From: Paenibacillus sp. FSL R5-0766
GTDB taxonomy: Bacteria > Bacillota > Bacilli > Paenibacillales > Paenibacillaceae
Assembly: GCF_037971845.1 (NCBI RefSeq)
Contig: NZ_CP150227.1
Span: forward strand, 4,898,001-4,962,000
Reading direction: 5' to 3'
DNA length: 64,000 nucleotides
A program made the translations under genes and the position numbers. The stretch's first letter is position 1. Every line of letters begins with the position of its first letter. Positions 61,489 through 64,000 of this stretch are shown here, one piece after another. The notes under the pieces were generated by a model. The model did no database searches. It saw only the letters and a list, made by a program, of their open reading frames with translations, and was not told the DNA's origin.

Positions 61489-64000
61489 GTTGCACCTCCA
61501 TTGCCTCATTGTGAACTACCACTTTCACATCGCTACCAAGCCTGTCATCAATCAGCTGTTTCATACGTTTGATATCCAGACCAGCCTGACAGGCCAGATG
61601 TACATACAGATGCTCTTCGTCGTAGCGAATAACCCATTCGAATTGGGCGAGTCCCGAATTCGAATCTTGGTCATCCGACGACTGAGACGACATTGAGATC
61701 GCTTCGCTGCTGGAGATGAAGCCTTGATAATTAAACAGAATCATCTGACGCGTCTCCTGTTCTGTTTGCCTGTAGGCAGTTCCCAATTGTTCCTGTATGC
61801 CATCATATTGTGCCGAGAGGGAAGAATCATGTGTAAGTGCCATAAAGTTAATGCTGTGTTGCTTCGTAAATTCCAGACGTTCCAACAGATCTTCCTGTGT
61901 GAATTCACTGTCTACCAGTACCGGAATCAGATCAAGGAATTCTCCCACATAATCATAGTAGGATTCTTCGCCATACTCCCTTCCGTAATGCACCAGGGCT
62001 ATTGGCAATTGGCTTATGTTCAGATAAGCCGCAATGATGTTGGAAAAATTTTCAAAGCATGTCCACCAAACATCTGCAGGCTCCTTCCCTGCAAGGAACA
62101 ACTCGACAGTCATTGCTGAAGGCGACAATGTTTCTGTTTCCTTCAACTTGTTCATGACGATGGTGTTACATCTATTCCATGCTTGAAGTGAAAATTGTTT
62201 CTCTATTTCATCTTCTGATACCCCTATGGGGCCTTGAGACAGAAAATTTACATAATCCTCATAATTTCGTACTTGGTACAGAAGATCACTCTCGATCTCT
62301 ATACCTTGCGGTCTATATAATGCCTTCGATTCAAGTTGCTGCTTGATGATCTGGGCACTCATACCATCAAACGCAAGGTGATCAAAACTCCAAATCAGCT
62401 TATGCTCTGTGGCTCCTGTACGCAAAATACACAGACGCCAAGGTAGTTCCTTCAACGTATACGTTTTGTGTAACAGAGACTGAACCAGTCTGTACTCCAG
62501 CTGCTCCATTGTAGCCGAAGCATAATGACGAATATCAAGATACGGGATAAGCTGTTGCAGCATGTCCGCCGCTAACGACATATCACATGGATGCCAATAC
62601 AATTGTTCTTCCTCATATATCATGCTGTGCAGCAATTGATGCCGGGATATAACCCCAAGAATCAGGTGTTTTACAGCTTGTTCATTCAATTCGCCTTCCA
62701 GCGTTGTTGTAAATCCGCTTGCTCGTGAAGTCGTAGAAGCATGTGCTTGTTGAATTGGAGATAGTGGGAATTGACCCATAGGGGTCATGCCCGCCATAAA
62801 AGATGAAACCTGATTGCAGCTGTTTAAGACATGCAGGACCAGGCTGTCCAGTTGTTTCTCATGAAGTGTTATGTCCTGTGGTATGACTATCGGGGACTGA
62901 ATATGCAGGCTATCTTCGGACCAAACTGACGCCGGAGGATTAATATCTACCAATTTGGCAAGTCCTCTAACTGTCGGATATTGGAATAATTCGTTCACAT
63001 TGATGGCAATTCCTTCTTTTGCCAAAATTTGAGTAAATGCAATCGCTTTGAGCGAATGCCCCCCATTTTGAAAGAAGTGATCTTCCACACCAATTCCTGG
63101 ATTACCCAGGATCTGTCGCATGGCGGCAAGAATGACACGCTCTGTTTTTGTCCGAGGTGAACTCACTTCCAGAGACCTCTGCTGCTCTTCAACCAAATGC
63201 TCGGACAATGCCCTTCGGTCCACTTTGCCATTGGCATTAATCGGAAGATGATCCATTCGAATAATGCGTGCAGGTACCATGTACTCAGGCAGCTGCTGGT
63301 GAAGTTCTCTTCGAATATACTCACCATCTGCTCCAGTATCAGTTGTATAAAAAGCGGCAATGTATAGGCTTCCTAATGATTCTGTAGCTGTCATGACAAA
63401 GGCATCACGTACTCCCGAAAGACGCTCCATGCAATTACCTATCTCCGATAACTCAATGCGGAAACCTCTAATCTTGACCTGGAAATCCGAACGTTCAATA
63501 AAAATCAGACTGCCGTCAGCCAGACGTTTGACGATGTCACCTGTCCGATACATTCGTTCTCCCTTGCGGAAGGGATCATCAAGAAAGTGTTTTCGGGTAA
63601 GATCCTCACGGTTAAGATATCCAATACCTACCGCATCCCCACTGATATACAGTTCACCTGGAACGTTGGGTGGCACAGGCTTCAGCTCATCATCCAGAAC
63701 ATACAAGGCTGTGTTAGACAGGGGATAACCTATAGGCAGTGAGCCAGTATAAGGCTCTGTTTGCTGTAATAAGTGGTAGGAGGCAAAAAAGGTCGCTTCC
63801 GTTGGCCCATATCCATTTAACAGCCTGCCCGGCCCCACACATGCAAGCGCTTTGTTGGCATGACTCACCGATGCAGCTTCACCACCAAACATCACTCTAC
63901 GCACATTCTTCAAGCAATCAGCATCCCAGTCCACCAGCATATTAAACAAGGATGTCGGAATATAAAATACTGAAATCCGTTGCTGTTGGATGACATCCGC
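61478..64000 (-). CDS. Nonribosomal peptide synthetase, 3' part (A-PCP-C)
   Basis: The gene enters from the right edge. Visible are the C-terminal half of an adenylation domain (NGYGPTEATFF, YRTGD, IRGFRIELSEIG, NGKVDRRAL), a PCP (FFQNGGHSLKAIAF) and a full-length condensation-like domain of about 440 residues with SFDHLAFDGMS in place of HHxxxDG, so the second His and the DG remain. It ends with this C domain and has no thioesterase. The stop lies 11 bases inside the next gene. The acceptor for the terminal C domain must be another protein. Substrate specificity cannot be read because part of the A domain is missing. Confidence 0.93.
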   Translation of the reverse strand, partial: ADVIQQQRISVFYIPTSLFNMLVDWDADCLKNVRRVMFGGEAASVSHANKALACVGPGRLLNGYGPTEATFFASYHLLQQTEPYTGSLPIGYPLSNTALYVLDDELKPVPPNVPGELYISGDAVGIGYLNREDLTRKHFLDDPFRKGERMYRTGDIVKRLADGSLIFIERSDFQVKIRGFRIELSEIGNCMERLSGVRDAFVMTATESLGSLYIAAFYTTDTGADGEYIRRELHQQLPEYMVPARIIRMDHLPINANGKVDRRALSEHLVEEQQRSLEVSSPRTKTERVILAAMRQILGNPGIGVEDHFFQNGGHSLKAIAFTQILAKEGIAINVNELFQYPTVRGLAKLVDINPPASVWSEDSLHIQSPIVIPQDITLHEKQLDSLVLHVLNSCNQVSSFMAGMTPMGQFPLSPIQQAHASTTSRASGFTTTLEGELNEQAVKHLILGVISRHQLLHSMIYEEEQLYWHPCDMSLAADMLQQLIPYLDIRHYASATMEQLEYRLVQSLLHKTYTLKELPWRLCILRTGATEHKLIWSFDHLAFDGMSAQIIKQQLESKALYRPQGIEIESDLLYQVRNYEDYVNFLSQGPIGVSEDEIEKQFSLQAWNRCNTIVMNKLKETETLSPSAMTVELFLAGKEPADVWWTCFENFSNIIAAYLNISQLPIALVHYGREYGEESYYDYVGEFLDLIPVLVDSEFTQEDLLERLEFTKQHSINFMALTHDSSLSAQYDGIQEQLGTAYRQTEQETRQMILFNYQGFISSSEAISMSSQSSDDQDSNSGLAQFEWVIRYDEEHLYVHLACQAGLDIKRMKQLIDDRLGSDVKVVVHNEAMEVQHVQ

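Noticed and set aside
1..64000. CRISPR array, tRNA or rRNA genes
   Set aside because: No regularly spaced repeats and no tRNA-like or rRNA-like sequence were recognised.

Overview
The window reads as chromosomal DNA of a Paenibacillus-like, spore-forming, competence-gene-bearing Firmicute. The evidence is a spoVAC-spoVAD-spoVAE operon, a comE locus next to the yqeG-to-yqeM block arranged much as in Bacillus, a leucine T-box leader, strong GGAGG ribosome binding sites, and a sigV-rsiV pair that closely resembles that of Bacillus subtilis. Most genes lie on the minus strand, often with 4-base ATGA overlaps. I saw no rRNA, tRNA or CRISPR array.

Layout. (1) 1-7145: an ECF sigma/zinc anti-sigma pair; a small unknown gene; a sigV-rsiV lysozyme-response locus that also holds a secreted RsiV-like protein, a 48-codon stump of an oatA-type acyltransferase and a PdaC-like deacetylase, with similar ECF-type promoters in front of three of the genes; a small membrane protein. 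(2) 7161-16197: comEC, comEB, comEA, divergent comER, leuS with its T-box leader, and an APH-fold kinase. (3) 16478-17870: an IS110-family element. (4) 17963-24668: yqeM, cvfB, rsfS, yqeK, nadD, yhbY, aroE, yqeH, yqeG, with a 171-bp MITE-like insertion between yqeK and rsfS flanked by a 12-bp direct repeat. (5) 24779-31277: a transglutaminase/DUF58/MoxR operon and the spoVA operon. (6) 31468-39133: an M42 peptidase, small hydrophobic peptides, a YdjM-like protein, an Fnr-type nirB-nirD-nirC operon and a YfbR-like HD phosphohydrolase. (7) 39134-45106: a YesM/YesN-type two-component pair divergent from a CUT1 sugar ABC transporter with a cre-like site. (8) 45275-64000: a hybrid NRPS/PKS cluster, cut by the right window edge, with transport genes and a TetR regulator at its left end.

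The biosynthetic cluster is the most unusual part. It runs NRPS (A-PCP-C), then a fatty-acyl-AMP-ligase/ACP/ketosynthase protein with a vestigial acyltransferase, then separate genes for an ACP, an acyl-CoA dehydrogenase, a trans-acting acyltransferase, a glutamate-1-semialdehyde-type aminotransferase, a 3-hydroxyacyl-CoA dehydrogenase, a wrecked fkbH-like gene, an FkbJ-like ACP, a CPBP-family membrane protein, a type II thioesterase and an ABC exporter. It looks like an iturin/mycosubtilin-type beta-amino-acyl assembly unit split into single proteins and combined with an FkbH/I/J/K-type extender-unit set whose first enzyme is now broken.
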